This document shows, piece by piece, positions 1 to 8,544 of a stretch of 64,000 nucleotides of DNA. The notes beneath the pieces were generated by a model. The model did no database searches, was not told the DNA's origin, and was given only the letters and a program-made list of their open reading frames with translations. Position numbers and translations under genes: made by a program. The DNA comes from Alphaproteobacteria bacterium. Its GTDB lineage: Bacteria > Pseudomonadota > Alphaproteobacteria > Micavibrionales > Micavibrionaceae. Where the stretch lies: contig JAGNLJ010000004.1 in NCBI GenBank assembly GCA_017999645.1, positions 1-64,000 on the forward strand, in the 5' to 3' direction. Position 1 is the first letter of the stretch. Each line of letters begins with the position of its first letter.

Positions 1-1
1 G

Positions 2-1234
2 ACCATGGCGCGGCCCGGGCTTTATCTCGATGACAAGACGGTTTTCCTCGCACTGCGCGCGGCGGCGTCGCATCTGTACTGGGCCGATCCGCCGACGCGG
101 ACGGATGCGGTTGAGGTGACCGCCCTGCTCTGGGATACGGCGCTGCGGATCGAGGGCGGCGAGATCAGCATCGCGGCGCGGAATTTACGCGATGCGCAGC
201 GTGAGCTGGAAAAGGCGCTGGAAAATCCCGACATCACGCAGGAAGAAATCCAGAAGCTGATGAGCAATTTGCGCGGCGCGATGACGGAATATTTCATGGA
301 GATGGCGCGCGAGATGCAAAAGCGCATGGCCGAGGGGCAGAAATTCCCGATGATGTCGCCGGAAATGATGACGCGGACGATCGACCCGGAATCGCTGGCA
401 AATTTCATGGAGCAGCTTGAGGCCCGCATGATGGAAGGCGATAAAAAAGGCGCGCAGGAAATGATGGCGCAGCTGCAAAGGCTGATGGACATGATGGACC
501 CGTCGATGGCGGCGCCGATGCCGCAGGACATGCAGATGATGAGCGAGGGTATCAATGAATTGCAACAGCTTATCGACCGGCAGAAAGATTTGCTGGCGCA
601 GACACAGAGCCAGTCGAGATCGCTCGAAAATCTGAAAAATGAATTTGGTTTCGGGGAAAACCTAGAGGAAGAAAAATTCCCCGAAGACTGGAAGATGGAC
701 GACATGCCGCCCGCCCCCGAGGCGCCCGCCGAGCCGCCCTCCATCGTGATGAATACGAGCCAGCACCGCACCGAGCAGGAAGCGCTGCGGATTATGCTTG
801 GCACACTGATGCAGGAGGCCGGTGAAGTGCTGGTAGAAATCCCGGAAAATATGGGACTGGCCGAACAGGAAATGCGCGGATCGAGCGCGGCGCTCGGCGA
901 GAATAACCCGGCGGGTTCCATTCCACACCAGGAAAAGGCGCTGGAGCATTTGCAGCAGGCGCAGAAACAACTCAGCCAGCAATTCGCCGCGCGGCTACAG
1001 CAGATGACGGGCCTGTCGATGATGGGCGGCGGCATGAAGTTCGATCCGCTCGGTCGCCCTTATGGCGGCGATGGCAAGCGGAACGGATTGTTCGGATCGC
1101 CGGTGAAAATTCCGGATGAGGCCGAGCGCAAAAAAGCGCAGGAGATTTTAAAGTTACTTCGCCGTCGCTCGGGCGAGTTAGAGCGCCCGGATGAAGAACT
1201 CGATTATTACAAGAGACTGCTCAGGCAGTTTTAA
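2..1234 (+). CDS. TIGR02302/DUF4175 family protein, C-terminal part (5' truncated by window)
   Basis: The reading frame is open to the left edge, so the ATG at base 5 is probably internal; only the last ~410 codons are visible. The family (alphaproteobacterial, low-complexity, usually over 800 residues with N-terminal membrane segments) has no established function. Visible here are long helical stretches very rich in Met, Gln, Glu and Ala (around residues 100-215, with runs such as MMDMMDPSM), a Pro/Ala patch near residue 236, and a basic C-terminus ending in RRRSGELERPDEELDYYKRL, which is characteristic of the family. Its stop codon shares the palindromic TTAA with the stop of the convergent small gene. 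Assignment rests on remembered family sequence character and is fairly secure. Confidence 0.75.
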   Translation, partial: TMARPGLYLDDKTVFLALRAAASHLYWADPPTRTDAVEVTALLWDTALRIEGGEISIAARNLRDAQRELEKALENPDITQEEIQKLMSNLRGAMTEYFMEMAREMQKRMAEGQKFPMMSPEMMTRTIDPESLANFMEQLEARMMEGDKKGAQEMMAQLQRLMDMMDPSMAAPMPQDMQMMSEGINELQQLIDRQKDLLAQTQSQSRSLENLKNEFGFGENLEEEKFPEDWKMDDMPPAPEAPAEPPSIVMNTSQHRTEQEALRIMLGTLMQEAGEVLVEIPENMGLAEQEMRGSSAALGENNPAGSIPHQEKALEHLQQAQKQLSQQFAARLQQMTGLSMMGGGMKFDPLGRPYGGDGKRNGLFGSPVKIPDEAERKKAQEILKLLRRRSGELERPDEELDYYKRLLRQF

Positions 1235-1425
1235 ACTGGCTCAGAAGTTGGCTTCGCGACCGGAAAGATAAAAACGCCGACTGGAACCGGGGTTGGTTCG
1301 TATTTTAGAGGCGTGGGCACGGGATCTTCTACAGGCGAAGATATTACTGTCTCTTGAGCAGGCGCTGCTGCCTCTTCCATTTGGGGCGTGATGTTGAGTA
1401 CGCGTGTAAGATCGACTTTATCCAT
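1231..1425 (-). CDS. small proline-rich hypothetical protein (64 aa)
   Basis: A 64-codon ORF preceded by AAAAGGAA about seven bases before its ATG, which supports translation. The product is Pro/Val/Glu-rich with no membrane segment, no cysteine and no recognisable domain; it looks disordered. It converges on the preceding gene with a 4-base overlap at TTAA, and the DNA upstream (1426-1532) is AT-rich and could hold its promoter. I do not recognise it. It could still be a spurious ORF; the ribosome binding site and clean placement are the only support. Confidence 0.45.
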   Translation of the reverse strand: MDKVDLTRVLNITPQMEEAAAPAQETVISSPVEDPVPTPLKYEPTPVPVGVFIFPVAKPTSEPV

Positions 1426-1532
1426 TATTTTTTCCTTTTAAGTATCAGTTATTGCTCCATTACAATCGGACAACGGTTATACATAAAGCTAAATCCTCTT
1501 GTCAAACATGGCGGCAAAAAAGCAATAAAATT

Positions 1533-2216
1533 TCAATGCTGGGCAGGAATGAACTGCAGGCTGATGCTGTGGGCCGCGCCGGGGGTGGCGATCAGGTAAT
1601 CGGTGCTGAAGGACAAATCGCCCTGCGCCACTACCGCAGGCGCCGGGGGCCGAATTACCCAACGGTCCAGCACCTCGCCGGTTTCGCTCAGCATCTGCGC
1701 CTCGATCATGGGCACCTGTTCCTCGTTCGCGGTGGGGTTGAGGATTTTTCCGGTGATTGAAATTTTCTCGCCTGCTGAATCCGGCTCGGCGGCGGCGGCG
1801 ATAGCATCGAAGCCCAGCCCCTCGCCCGGCACCGGGAAGTGATGGCCCATCATGGCGTAGAAGGATTTACTGAACGGCCATTTTTTTACAATCGGCCCCT
1901 GTAGCATCAACAGCCCGCCGAAAATAACGAAAAAGACGGCGGCGGCAGCGGCAAAGCCGATGATGCGGCCACGCGTATCGGGCGGTGGCAGTTCCTCTTC
2001 CTGTAAAATGGGCAGGTTCGCACCATCGGGCAGAGGCCTGACGCCATGAGGAATTTCTTCAAAACTTCCCTCCTTCGCCGTTTCCATTTCCGAGATATCG
2101 GGAAGCTGGTGCCAGATTTCGTGGCAGGAAGAACATTTAACGCGCCGTCCATCCGGCGCGAGCGTGTGGGCAGGCAGCAGGTAACGTGTTGCACATTGCG
2201 GGCAGGTCAGTATCAT
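1533..2216 (-). CDS. MJ0042-type zinc-ribbon, single-pass membrane protein
   Basis: The N-terminus carries CPQCATRYLLP followed by VKCSSCHEIW, the two CxxC knuckles of the MJ0042/zinc_ribbon_5 domain (residues ~4-37). One membrane helix follows at about residues 86-108, then a C-terminal domain of about 110 residues resembling DUF3426 (beta-rich, probably extracytoplasmic). Proteins of this build commonly sit beside ftsE in alphaproteobacteria, as here, although on the opposite strand. The function is unknown; the zinc ribbon would face the cytoplasm. It is transcribed divergently from the gene at 2296 across a 79-base gap. Confidence 0.75.
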   Translation of the reverse strand: MILTCPQCATRYLLPAHTLAPDGRRVKCSSCHEIWHQLPDISEMETAKEGSFEEIPHGVRPLPDGANLPILQEEELPPPDTRGRIIGFAAAAAVFFVIFGGLLMLQGPIVKKWPFSKSFYAMMGHHFPVPGEGLGFDAIAAAAEPDSAGEKISITGKILNPTANEEQVPMIEAQMLSETGEVLDRWVIRPPAPAVVAQGDLSFSTDYLIATPGAAHSISLQFIPAQH

Positions 2217-2295
2217 AAAGGGCGCTGATCTCTTACGTTAATCCTGTTCTCATTATTTATACGGGCTGCCGCCCGCAACGGCAAGGTATGAACAA

Positions 2296-3054
2296 ATGCC
2301 ACGAAGCAAGGTACTCTATTTCCTTTTGGCTCTTTCTCTAATATGCGCCGTTCCGGCCATGGCCGCTGAATGTGCGCTGGAAGACCGCACCTGCGTTATC
2401 AATTCCCTGCGCGAGGCGGCCGGGAAGATCGAAACCGTGGCCTGGCGCGACCAGACCTACCGTGAACTGGCGAAAACACTGGCTTTTGATGGCGATACCG
2501 ACGGGGCGATTGCGCTTATAGAAAAGATTGAAACCCCGGACACCAAGGCGATGACGATTCGAGGCATCGGCATGGCGGCGGCGGACAACAAGCTCTCCAA
2601 AGAGCAATATGTGGATATTTTCCAGAAGCTTAGAGTGGCGGCGGATAAAATTACGCATCCGCCTTCCTATGCCATCGCCCTGACCTATATCGCCATGTCG
2701 CAGGCTTTTGCCGGGGATAATGACGGCGCGTGGAAAACGGCGTCGGAGATGGAGAACGAGGCGCTCCGCCACAAGGCTTATGCTGAAACCGCCGAGATAC
2801 AGGCTGAAAAAGGCGATTACGCGGCAGCGAGCAAGAGCATCGAATTTATTACAAGCGAGGCGTTCCGTAATAAAGCCTATGGCACGGTGAGTAAAATCCT
2901 GGCGAATGGCAAGAAACTGGACGAAGCGTTGAAGGCCGCGCAGGCGATCACCAACCCCTATAAGAAAGCCGAGGCGCTTCAATATGTGCTGGATGTGCAG
3001 AAGCCTAGGGAAATTTCTCATCTGAAGAATGAAAAGACTGGTACAGAACCTTGA
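2296..3054 (+). CDS. secreted helical-repeat protein, translationally coupled to ftsE
   Basis: It begins with a clear Sec signal peptide (hydrophobic residues 6-21, cleavage near AMAAEC). The mature part is a series of about 35-residue helical pairs with recurring patterns such as KAYAETAEIQAEKGDYAAA and RNKAYGTVSKILANGKKLDEA, i.e. TPR/SEL1-like repeats without a strict consensus. AAGG lies nine bases before the ATG. The stop overlaps the TTG start of ftsE (TTGA), so the two are likely co-translated. A periplasmic repeat protein coupled to ftsEX could act in division or cell-wall hydrolase control, but that is inference from position only. Confidence 0.7.
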   Translation: MPRSKVLYFLLALSLICAVPAMAAECALEDRTCVINSLREAAGKIETVAWRDQTYRELAKTLAFDGDTDGAIALIEKIETPDTKAMTIRGIGMAAADNKLSKEQYVDIFQKLRVAADKITHPPSYAIALTYIAMSQAFAGDNDGAWKTASEMENEALRHKAYAETAEIQAEKGDYAAASKSIEFITSEAFRNKAYGTVSKILANGKKLDEALKAAQAITNPYKKAEALQYVLDVQKPREISHLKNEKTGTEP

Positions 3055-3749
3055 TCAAGTTTGAGTTTGTAGGATTGCGTTACGGCGTCGGGCCGGAAGT
3101 TCTGAGTGATGTTAATTTCACGCTGGAGCCGGGTTCGTTTCATTTTTTAACGGGAGCCAGCGGTGCGGGCAAGACCTCCCTGCTCTCGCTTATGTATCTG
3201 GGCCGGAAACCCACGCGCGGGCTGGTCAGTATGTTCGGCCAGAACATCAACAAGCTGGAGCGCAAGCAACTCTGGAGTCTCCGGCAGCGCATCGGCGTCG
3301 TGTTCCAGGATTTCCGGCTGCTGCCGCATCTTTCGGCGTTCGATAATGTCGCGTTGCCGCTGCGGATCATGGGCAGGCCGGAAAAAGAAACGCGGAACAA
3401 TGTCGGCGAGTTGCTGGAATGGGTCGGGCTCGGCGATTACAAGAATGCGCTGCCGCAGACATTATCAGGCGGACAACAGCAACGCGTCGCGATTGCGCGC
3501 GCTGTGATCGGGCGGCCAAAATTATTACTAGCCGACGAACCGACCGGAAACCTCGATGATGAAATCGGTTTCAGGCTGATGAATTTATTCGAGCAGCTCA
3601 ACCGCATGGGAACAACTATCGTCATTGCCACGCACAATCACGCGATCATGGAAAAATTCGGCCATTCGCGCCTTATCCTCGAGATGGGAAGCATGCGAGT
3701 TGAGGAAACGCGCAGTTCGCTCCGCCGCAAGATGGAGGGCGTTTACTGA
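3051..3749 (+). CDS. ftsE: cell division ATP-binding protein FtsE
   Basis: ABC ATPase of the FtsEX complex, which couples ATP hydrolysis in the cytoplasm to activation of periplasmic peptidoglycan hydrolases at the septum. Walker A GASGAGKT lies at residues 35-42, the signature LSGGQQQRV at ~138-146 and Walker [14 protein letters not shown] near 157-169; the His of the switch (ATHNHAIM) is present. The length of 232 aa is usual. The start is TTG at 3051: translation from there gives the canonical N-terminus [11 protein letters not shown], and no better start exists. It overlaps the upstream gene by 4 bases and ftsX by 1 base. Confidence 0.95.
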   Translation: MIKFEFVGLRYGVGPEVLSDVNFTLEPGSFHFLTGASGAGKTSLLSLMYLGRKPTRGLVSMFGQNINKLERKQLWSLRQRIGVVFQDFRLLPHLSAFDNVALPLRIMGRPEKETRNNVGELLEWVGLGDYKNALPQTLSGGQQQRVAIARAVIGRPKLLLADEPTGNLDDEIGFRLMNLFEQLNRMGTTIVIATHNHAIMEKFGHSRLILEMGSMRVEETRSSLRRKMEGVY

Positions 3750-4702
3750 TGAAAATTTCCCTAGGCGATTTTTTTGCGAAAGACAGGCGGCTCGGCGTTG
3801 CGCTAGGTCGGGGACGTTACGATCTGCCGCTGAATAAAGATGAAGGCACGAATTTCCTGCGGCTTTTGATTGCGTTGATGAGTTTTCTGGCGGCAATGGC
3901 GCTGGCGGGGTCGTTCACGCTGGATTCGATGACGCAGCGCTGGTCTTCCGGCCTTGAAAACAAGCTTACAATCGAAATTCCGGCGGACAAGGAAAACAGT
4001 GAGCTTCGCACACGCGACGAGATGGCTTCGCTGCTCAAGCAGGTCGAAGCGGTTTTGAGGAATGAGCCGATTGTTAAAAGCGCTGATATTTTAGACGACC
4101 AGGATATCCAGGATCTGGTTGAGCCGTGGCTTGGCAAGGATGCGCCGCTGCAGGATATTCCCCTGCCCGGTCTGATTTCAGTTGAGCTGAATTCATCAGA
4201 GCCCGCCGCCATGGAAAAAATGACTGCGGACATTAAGGTGGTTGATTCCGGCATCGTCATCGACACGCACGAAGCATGGCTGCAGAGTTTGCTGAAAATG
4301 ATCGGGTCGTTCCGTTTCGCAGCGTTGATTGTTGTTCTTATTATCGCGGCGACAACGGTTACAGCTATTGCGGGTGCCATACGTTCGCGCATCGCCGTGC
4401 ACAAGGCGGACGTCGAGCTGCTGCATTTGATGGGCGCGAATGACGAATATATCGTGCGGCAGTTTCAGCGTCATGCCCTGACTATCGCCCTGCAGGGTAG
4501 TTTGCTTGGTACGCTGACGGCGGCGGCGGTGTTATTCACCATAAAACTTGTTTCCGGCGGGGATGCGGCGCTTATGTTACCTGCCCTCAGCGCTAATACG
4601 GTTCATACGCTGGCGGTGGCCGCTTTGCCGATTATTGCCTGTGGAATCGCGGCTTTGACGGCCAGGTTTACGGTCTTGCGCTCCCTGTCCCTGATGCCGT
4701 AA
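3749..4702 (+). CDS. ftsX: cell division protein FtsX, ABC transporter permease
   Basis: Membrane partner of FtsE. It has the expected plan: a cytoplasmic N-tail, TM1 (about residues 32-54), a periplasmic loop of ~120 residues, then three TM helices in the C-terminal half (near 190-215, 240-270 and 285-305). The start overlaps the ftsE stop as TGATG, so the pair is translationally coupled. The cytoplasmic stretch following TM2 (IRSRIAVHKADVELLHLMGA) is typical of FtsX, where it contacts the ATPase. The length of 317 aa is normal for alphaproteobacteria. Confidence 0.93.
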   Translation: MKISLGDFFAKDRRLGVALGRGRYDLPLNKDEGTNFLRLLIALMSFLAAMALAGSFTLDSMTQRWSSGLENKLTIEIPADKENSELRTRDEMASLLKQVEAVLRNEPIVKSADILDDQDIQDLVEPWLGKDAPLQDIPLPGLISVELNSSEPAAMEKMTADIKVVDSGIVIDTHEAWLQSLLKMIGSFRFAALIVVLIIAATTVTAIAGAIRSRIAVHKADVELLHLMGANDEYIVRQFQRHALTIALQGSLLGTLTAAAVLFTIKLVSGGDAALMLPALSANTVHTLAVAALPIIACGIAALTARFTVLRSLSLMP

Positions 4703-4713
4703 AACTGCAGAAC

Positions 4714-5295
4714 ATGCGGCTGATCCTGCAATTATTCGTATTTCTGTTTGTATTCATTCCGTGCACGTGGCTGTTCGGGCTGGGAGGGTTTGCAGGCGGC
4801 GTTCTTCTTATAAAACCCGAAAAGCCAACGATGCACAGCGACGCCATCATTGTTCTGACCGGCGGCAAGGACCGGATCGAAACAGGGCTGGATCTTTTTG
4901 CCGAGGGCCTCGCGCCTGAATTGTTCATCACCGGCGTACACGACGATGTGACGCAGGCCGAGATCCTGGCCCGTTATACGGGCGCGAAGCCATTGCCCGA
5001 GTGCTGCATGGTCCTGGGCTACAAGGCCAACAGCACCACTGAAAATGCTACGGAGACGAAGGAATGGGTGGCGGGAAAAAATATCAAGACCATTCGGCTA
5101 GTGACGGCGAATTATCACATGCCGCGCGCGGTTCTGGAATTCCGTGCGGCGCTCCCGGGCGTCAAGATTATAACGCACCCGATTTCGCAGCCGGATATCG
5201 CGCCGGGGGATAAAAAATTCTGGCACATCATTTTTGAGGAATACCACAAGACCGTATTCCGATTTTTCGACATACTGACCGCGGGCCTGCGATGA
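4714..5295 (+). CDS. YdcF-family (DUF218) membrane-anchored protein
   Basis: An N-terminal membrane helix (residues ~3-31) precedes a DUF218 domain. Family landmarks visible are DAIIVLTGGKDRIETGLDLF, the LGYKANSTTENATE segment (the conserved ST.ENA motif) and TANYHMPRA. YdcF-like proteins bind nucleotide cofactors or take part in envelope metabolism, but the exact substrate is not known for this subgroup. It lies 11 bases after ftsX and overlaps the following acyltransferase by 4 bases (ATGA), so it is probably in the ftsEX operon. Family assignment is strong and function is open. Confidence 0.88.
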   Translation: MRLILQLFVFLFVFIPCTWLFGLGGFAGGVLLIKPEKPTMHSDAIIVLTGGKDRIETGLDLFAEGLAPELFITGVHDDVTQAEILARYTGAKPLPECCMVLGYKANSTTENATETKEWVAGKNIKTIRLVTANYHMPRAVLEFRAALPGVKIITHPISQPDIAPGDKKFWHIIFEEYHKTVFRFFDILTAGLR

Positions 5296-6764
5296 AACAT
5301 TCATGGCCGCGCTCCATCCTGTTCAACATCGCTTTTTTCGGCGTGACGCTGGCAATGTGCGTTCTTTACATTCCGCTCCTGATTCTGCCGCGCCCGTTAT
5401 TCACCGGTATGGTGCGATTGTGGATTTATGTTGTCACTTTTCTGGAACACACGCTGCTCGGCTTGAGCTATGAAGTGCGCGGACGCGAACATCTGCCGAA
5501 GGACGGTGCGTTTATCGTCGCGGCGAAGCACCAGTCGCCTTATGAGACGATCAAGCTGCGGATTCTTTTGTCCGACCCGGCGATTATTCTGAAGAAAGAG
5601 CTGCTCTCGATTCCACTGTGGGGTTGGTATCTGAAAAAATCCGGCGTCATAGCTATTGATCGCGGCACGCCAGAGCGCGCGTTGAAATCCATCGAGCGCG
5701 GCGGCGTCCAGATGGCCGAGGCCGGGCGGCCCATCGTGATTTTCGTGCAGGGCACGCGCGTGCGGCCCGAGGAAACCCCGAGCGATAAGCCGTATAAATC
5801 CGGCATCGCACGAATTCAGGAAGCGACGAAACTTCCCATTATTCCTATGGCGCTGAATAGCGGACTCTTCTGGCCGCGCGGCGGCTGGCTGAAAAGCCCC
5901 GGTAAAGTCGTGTTCGAATTCTTCCCGCCGATTGCACCTGGCAAGCACCGCAAGGAGTTGATGCGCGAATTGCAGGATAAAATCGAAGCGGAATCAAGCA
6001 AGCTGATGAACGAGGCGCGCGCGGTGGCGCTTGCGGAAGAACCGGCGCCTCTGAAAAAGGCGATTGGATGGGCTGTTACATTTGCGGTTTTATTCGCAGG
6101 CTATAGCTGGGCGTGGTCGTTCACATCAAAAAAGGCGCTGGAGCTTTATGTCGCGTTTCTTAAAGATGTTGTTGAGACTGAACGCATTCATGCCGAACCT
6201 GTGGTCAGCGGCTATCCCGGCCCGGTGCGGATTACGGTGGCGGAAGATTCGGTGCGTTCCTCGGAAGGGTCGCTGCGTATCGAAAACCTCGTGATGTCGG
6301 CGTGGCCTTTGCCGTGGGCTGCCGTGCATGTGAAGACGGGAACGCTCACCGTGCACTCACATAAATGGTCGCAGCCCCTTGCCTTTGATTCCCTTGAAGC
6401 ATGGGTTGGCTATAACGGCAGGAAAATCAAAATTCATGACAGTTACCTGAACTGGCGTGATTTTGAGGGCAGTGCGAAGGGCACGATTGATTTAAGGCAA
6501 GAGCCGGTGCCGAAAGTGGAGATGAATGTGCTGCTGACGAATTTTTCGCAGTTCATCGGTCATCTCGCGGAGCTTGGAATCCTCAAGCACAACGAAGCTT
6601 TGTTCATGAATGCGGGACTGAGTTTGATGGCGAGCGGCAGCAACCAGGTCGGCGTGCCGATTACCCAGAATGGCCAGACGCTTTATGCGGGACCTCTGCC
6701 GGTGGCGTCCCTTCCTGTTGCACGCCCCCCGGAGCAACATAATTGGCCTGACCAAGCTCAATAA
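5292..6764 (+). CDS. 1-acylglycerol-3-phosphate acyltransferase domain fused to a DUF2125-like domain
   Basis: Residues ~1-245 form a PlsC/LPLAT acyltransferase: a hydrophobic N-terminus, KHQSPYE at 79-85 (catalytic His80; Glu in place of Asp of HX4D, a common alphaproteobacterial variant), and FVQGTR near 151-156 in place of FPEGTR. This half should transfer an acyl chain to lysophosphatidate. A second membrane helix near residues 258-277 leads to a ~210-residue beta-rich tail. Its GYPGPVRITVAEDSV and ending GQTLYAGPLPVASLPV resemble DUF2125 (usually a separate alphaproteobacterial gene). The 3' end overlaps convergent tyrC by 104 bases. The acyltransferase call is firm; the DUF2125 match is from memory. 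Confidence 0.85.
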   Translation: MKHSWPRSILFNIAFFGVTLAMCVLYIPLLILPRPLFTGMVRLWIYVVTFLEHTLLGLSYEVRGREHLPKDGAFIVAAKHQSPYETIKLRILLSDPAIILKKELLSIPLWGWYLKKSGVIAIDRGTPERALKSIERGGVQMAEAGRPIVIFVQGTRVRPEETPSDKPYKSGIARIQEATKLPIIPMALNSGLFWPRGGWLKSPGKVVFEFFPPIAPGKHRKELMRELQDKIEAESSKLMNEARAVALAEEPAPLKKAIGWAVTFAVLFAGYSWAWSFTSKKALELYVAFLKDVVETERIHAEPVVSGYPGPVRITVAEDSVRSSEGSLRIENLVMSAWPLPWAAVHVKTGTLTVHSHKWSQPLAFDSLEAWVGYNGRKIKIHDSYLNWRDFEGSAKGTIDLRQEPVPKVEMNVLLTNFSQFIGHLAELGILKHNEALFMNAGLSLMASGSNQVGVPITQNGQTLYAGPLPVASLPVARPPEQHNWPDQAQ

Positions 6765-7614
6765 TCTGGCGGCGGATATGCCGCGTGTTGCTGAAGAAGT
6801 CGAACAGGAATTTTCCATCGCCTTTACGAATTGCTTTTTGCATTGCCGTTAAATCTTCGGTGAAGCGTTGAAGGATTTCCAGCACCGCCGGGCGGTTGTT
6901 CATGAATACATCCCGCCACATCGTCGGGTCGGACGCTGCAATTCTTGTGAAATCCCTGAAGCCGGAGGCAGAAAATTTGATGACTTCGGACTTTATGTCA
7001 TCTGCGAGCTGGTTTGCCGTACCAACGATTGTATAAGCGATCAAATGTGGCAAATGCGAGGTGATGCCGAGAACAAGGTCATGGTGCTGCGGGTCCATGA
7101 TTTCGATGCGGGATTTGCAGGCCTCCCACAGCGCGGTGACTTTCTCAACCGCGCGGATATCTGTTTCGGGCAGCGGCGTCAGAATGCACCAGCGGTTTTC
7201 GAACAATTCAGCGAAGCCATTTTCAGGGCCGGAATGTTCGGTTCCCGCAATCGGGTGGCCGGGCACGAGATGAACGCTTTCGGGTATATGGGGTTTCAAC
7301 GCATCGATCACGGCTTGCTTGACCGAACCAACGTCCGTCACAACTGCGCCCGCTTTCAGGGCCGGGCCGATTTGTTCCGCAACGGCAGCGACGGCACCGA
7401 CAGGAACGGAGACGACGACGATGTCGGCACCGATAACACTGCTGCGGATGTCATCCGTGACTTCATCGGCAATTTGTAGATCGATAACTTTTTTGCAGAC
7501 TTCGGCGCTGATGTCGGCGGCGGTAACCGTATTCGCAATACCCGAGGCGCGGATGGCGCGCGCCATCGAGGAGCCGATCAGTCCGAGGCCGATGATGGTG
7601 ACTTTATCGAACAT
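6661..7614 (-). CDS. tyrC: prephenate/arogenate dehydrogenase TyrC
   Basis: NAD(P)-dependent dehydrogenase of tyrosine synthesis. The N-terminal Rossmann motif GLGLIGSSMARAI is near residues 9-21; GHPIAGTEHSGPENG (the conserved HP.AG..HSG substrate loop), SHLPHLIAYT and FRDFTRIAASDP are all typical. The ATG at 7614 overlaps the upstream chorismate mutase stop as TGATG and is preferred over the GTG one codon earlier. The last ~35 residues, after QANYVAPG, are a low-complexity extension that lies over the 3' end of the convergent acyltransferase gene. It forms an operon with the chorismate mutase gene. Confidence 0.93.
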   Translation of the reverse strand: MFDKVTIIGLGLIGSSMARAIRASGIANTVTAADISAEVCKKVIDLQIADEVTDDIRSSVIGADIVVVSVPVGAVAAVAEQIGPALKAGAVVTDVGSVKQAVIDALKPHIPESVHLVPGHPIAGTEHSGPENGFAELFENRWCILTPLPETDIRAVEKVTALWEACKSRIEIMDPQHHDLVLGITSHLPHLIAYTIVGTANQLADDIKSEVIKFSASGFRDFTRIAASDPTMWRDVFMNNRPAVLEILQRFTEDLTAMQKAIRKGDGKFLFDFFSNTRHIRRQIIELGQANYVAPGGVQQEGTPPAEVPHKASGHSG

Positions 7615-8504
7615 CACGTGCCTGTTTTCTTTTCAGATTCGGATTCGGTTTTGGCGGCTTTGAAAACTGGTGGCAACGGATAGCCGCCCAGCGAAGTACA
7701 ACGCGCATTCTGACCGGTGAATTTTTCGGCGACGCGCTCGAGCTGCGTGTCTTTTTCACTGATGTAATCATTGACCTCGATGAGGTGCGTAGATCTGCCG
7801 CCCACCGGCGCACCGCCCAGCGTATTAATCGCTGTGAGTTCGAGATCGGCGGCTTTAAAAATTTCCTGGATTTTTGCGCGGCTGACCGCGCCATCGATTT
7901 CCAGCGCGATGAAGCTGTGGTCTTCACCCGAGGGCGCGAAATCGGTTTTGGAAATGACGAGCGCACGGTCGCGGATAGCAGTCATCTGCGTTTCCTTTGA
8001 TCCGTATGGCAGCGCGCAGACAATACGCATGCGGTCTTCCTTTTGATTCACGAGGAACGGCCACCACGGGGATTGCTCTCCGTCCTGCGGCCAGGGCATA
8101 ACGGCAAAGTTGGAATCGTTTTCGCGCACGCTGGCCAGCGCCATAAGAGAATTGGTCGAACGCGTAAAAGGCAGCACTGTGCCGAAATAATTCTTGGCCA
8201 TGTCCCAGCAATAGGCGTCATTGGGCGCAGCGCTGACGGCGACTTTCAATCCCGTTTGTAACAAAGAAACCGCGCCGACGAGTTCGCGCCAGATGCCGAT
8301 GATGGCGGCTTCTGGCAGGGGGCCGCGGTGACGCGCCAGCAGGCGACGGATCATGACGGCTTCACGCGCGGGCTGGACGACCGGGATATTGTTTTTCTTC
8401 TTCTCCTCGGTGACGCCGATGATCAGGTCGGCCCGCTCCATGAGCAGGTCGTGGATCTGGTTATCCAGCGCGTCGATCTTCTTTCTAATTTCGTCCAATG
8501 ACAT
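7614..8504 (-). CDS. chorismate mutase (AroQ type) with long ACT-like/degenerate prephenate-dehydratase-like C-terminal region
   Basis: Residues ~1-90 are an AroQ-class chorismate mutase: IRKKIDALDNQIHDLLMERA and the helix-turn-helix leading to EAAIIGIWRELVGA. The remaining ~200 residues are not required for the mutase. They look like the remnant of a P-protein: a middle region without the usual dehydratase TRF motif, then an ACT-like segment (ALEIDGAVSRAKIQEIFKAA..INTLGG). Related chorismate mutases of about 280-300 aa occur next to tyrC in other alphaproteobacteria. The C-terminal half may be a phenylalanine-sensing or structural domain; that is inference. It is coupled to tyrC by a 1-base overlap. 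Confidence 0.85.
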   Translation of the reverse strand: MSLDEIRKKIDALDNQIHDLLMERADLIIGVTEEKKKNNIPVVQPAREAVMIRRLLARHRGPLPEAAIIGIWRELVGAVSLLQTGLKVAVSAAPNDAYCWDMAKNYFGTVLPFTRSTNSLMALASVRENDSNFAVMPWPQDGEQSPWWPFLVNQKEDRMRIVCALPYGSKETQMTAIRDRALVISKTDFAPSGEDHSFIALEIDGAVSRAKIQEIFKAADLELTAINTLGGAPVGGRSTHLIEVNDYISEKDTQLERVAEKFTGQNARCTSLGGYPLPPVFKAAKTESESEKKTGT

Positions 8505-8544
8505 GGGTGATGTTCTACAGTCGTTCAGGCCTTAAATCAAATGG

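Noticed and set aside
22..1035. 337-codon minus-strand open frame over the DUF4175 gene
   Set aside because: Ser/Cys/Ile-rich composition typical of the complement of Met/Gln/Glu-rich coding sequence; the plus-strand family match explains the region.
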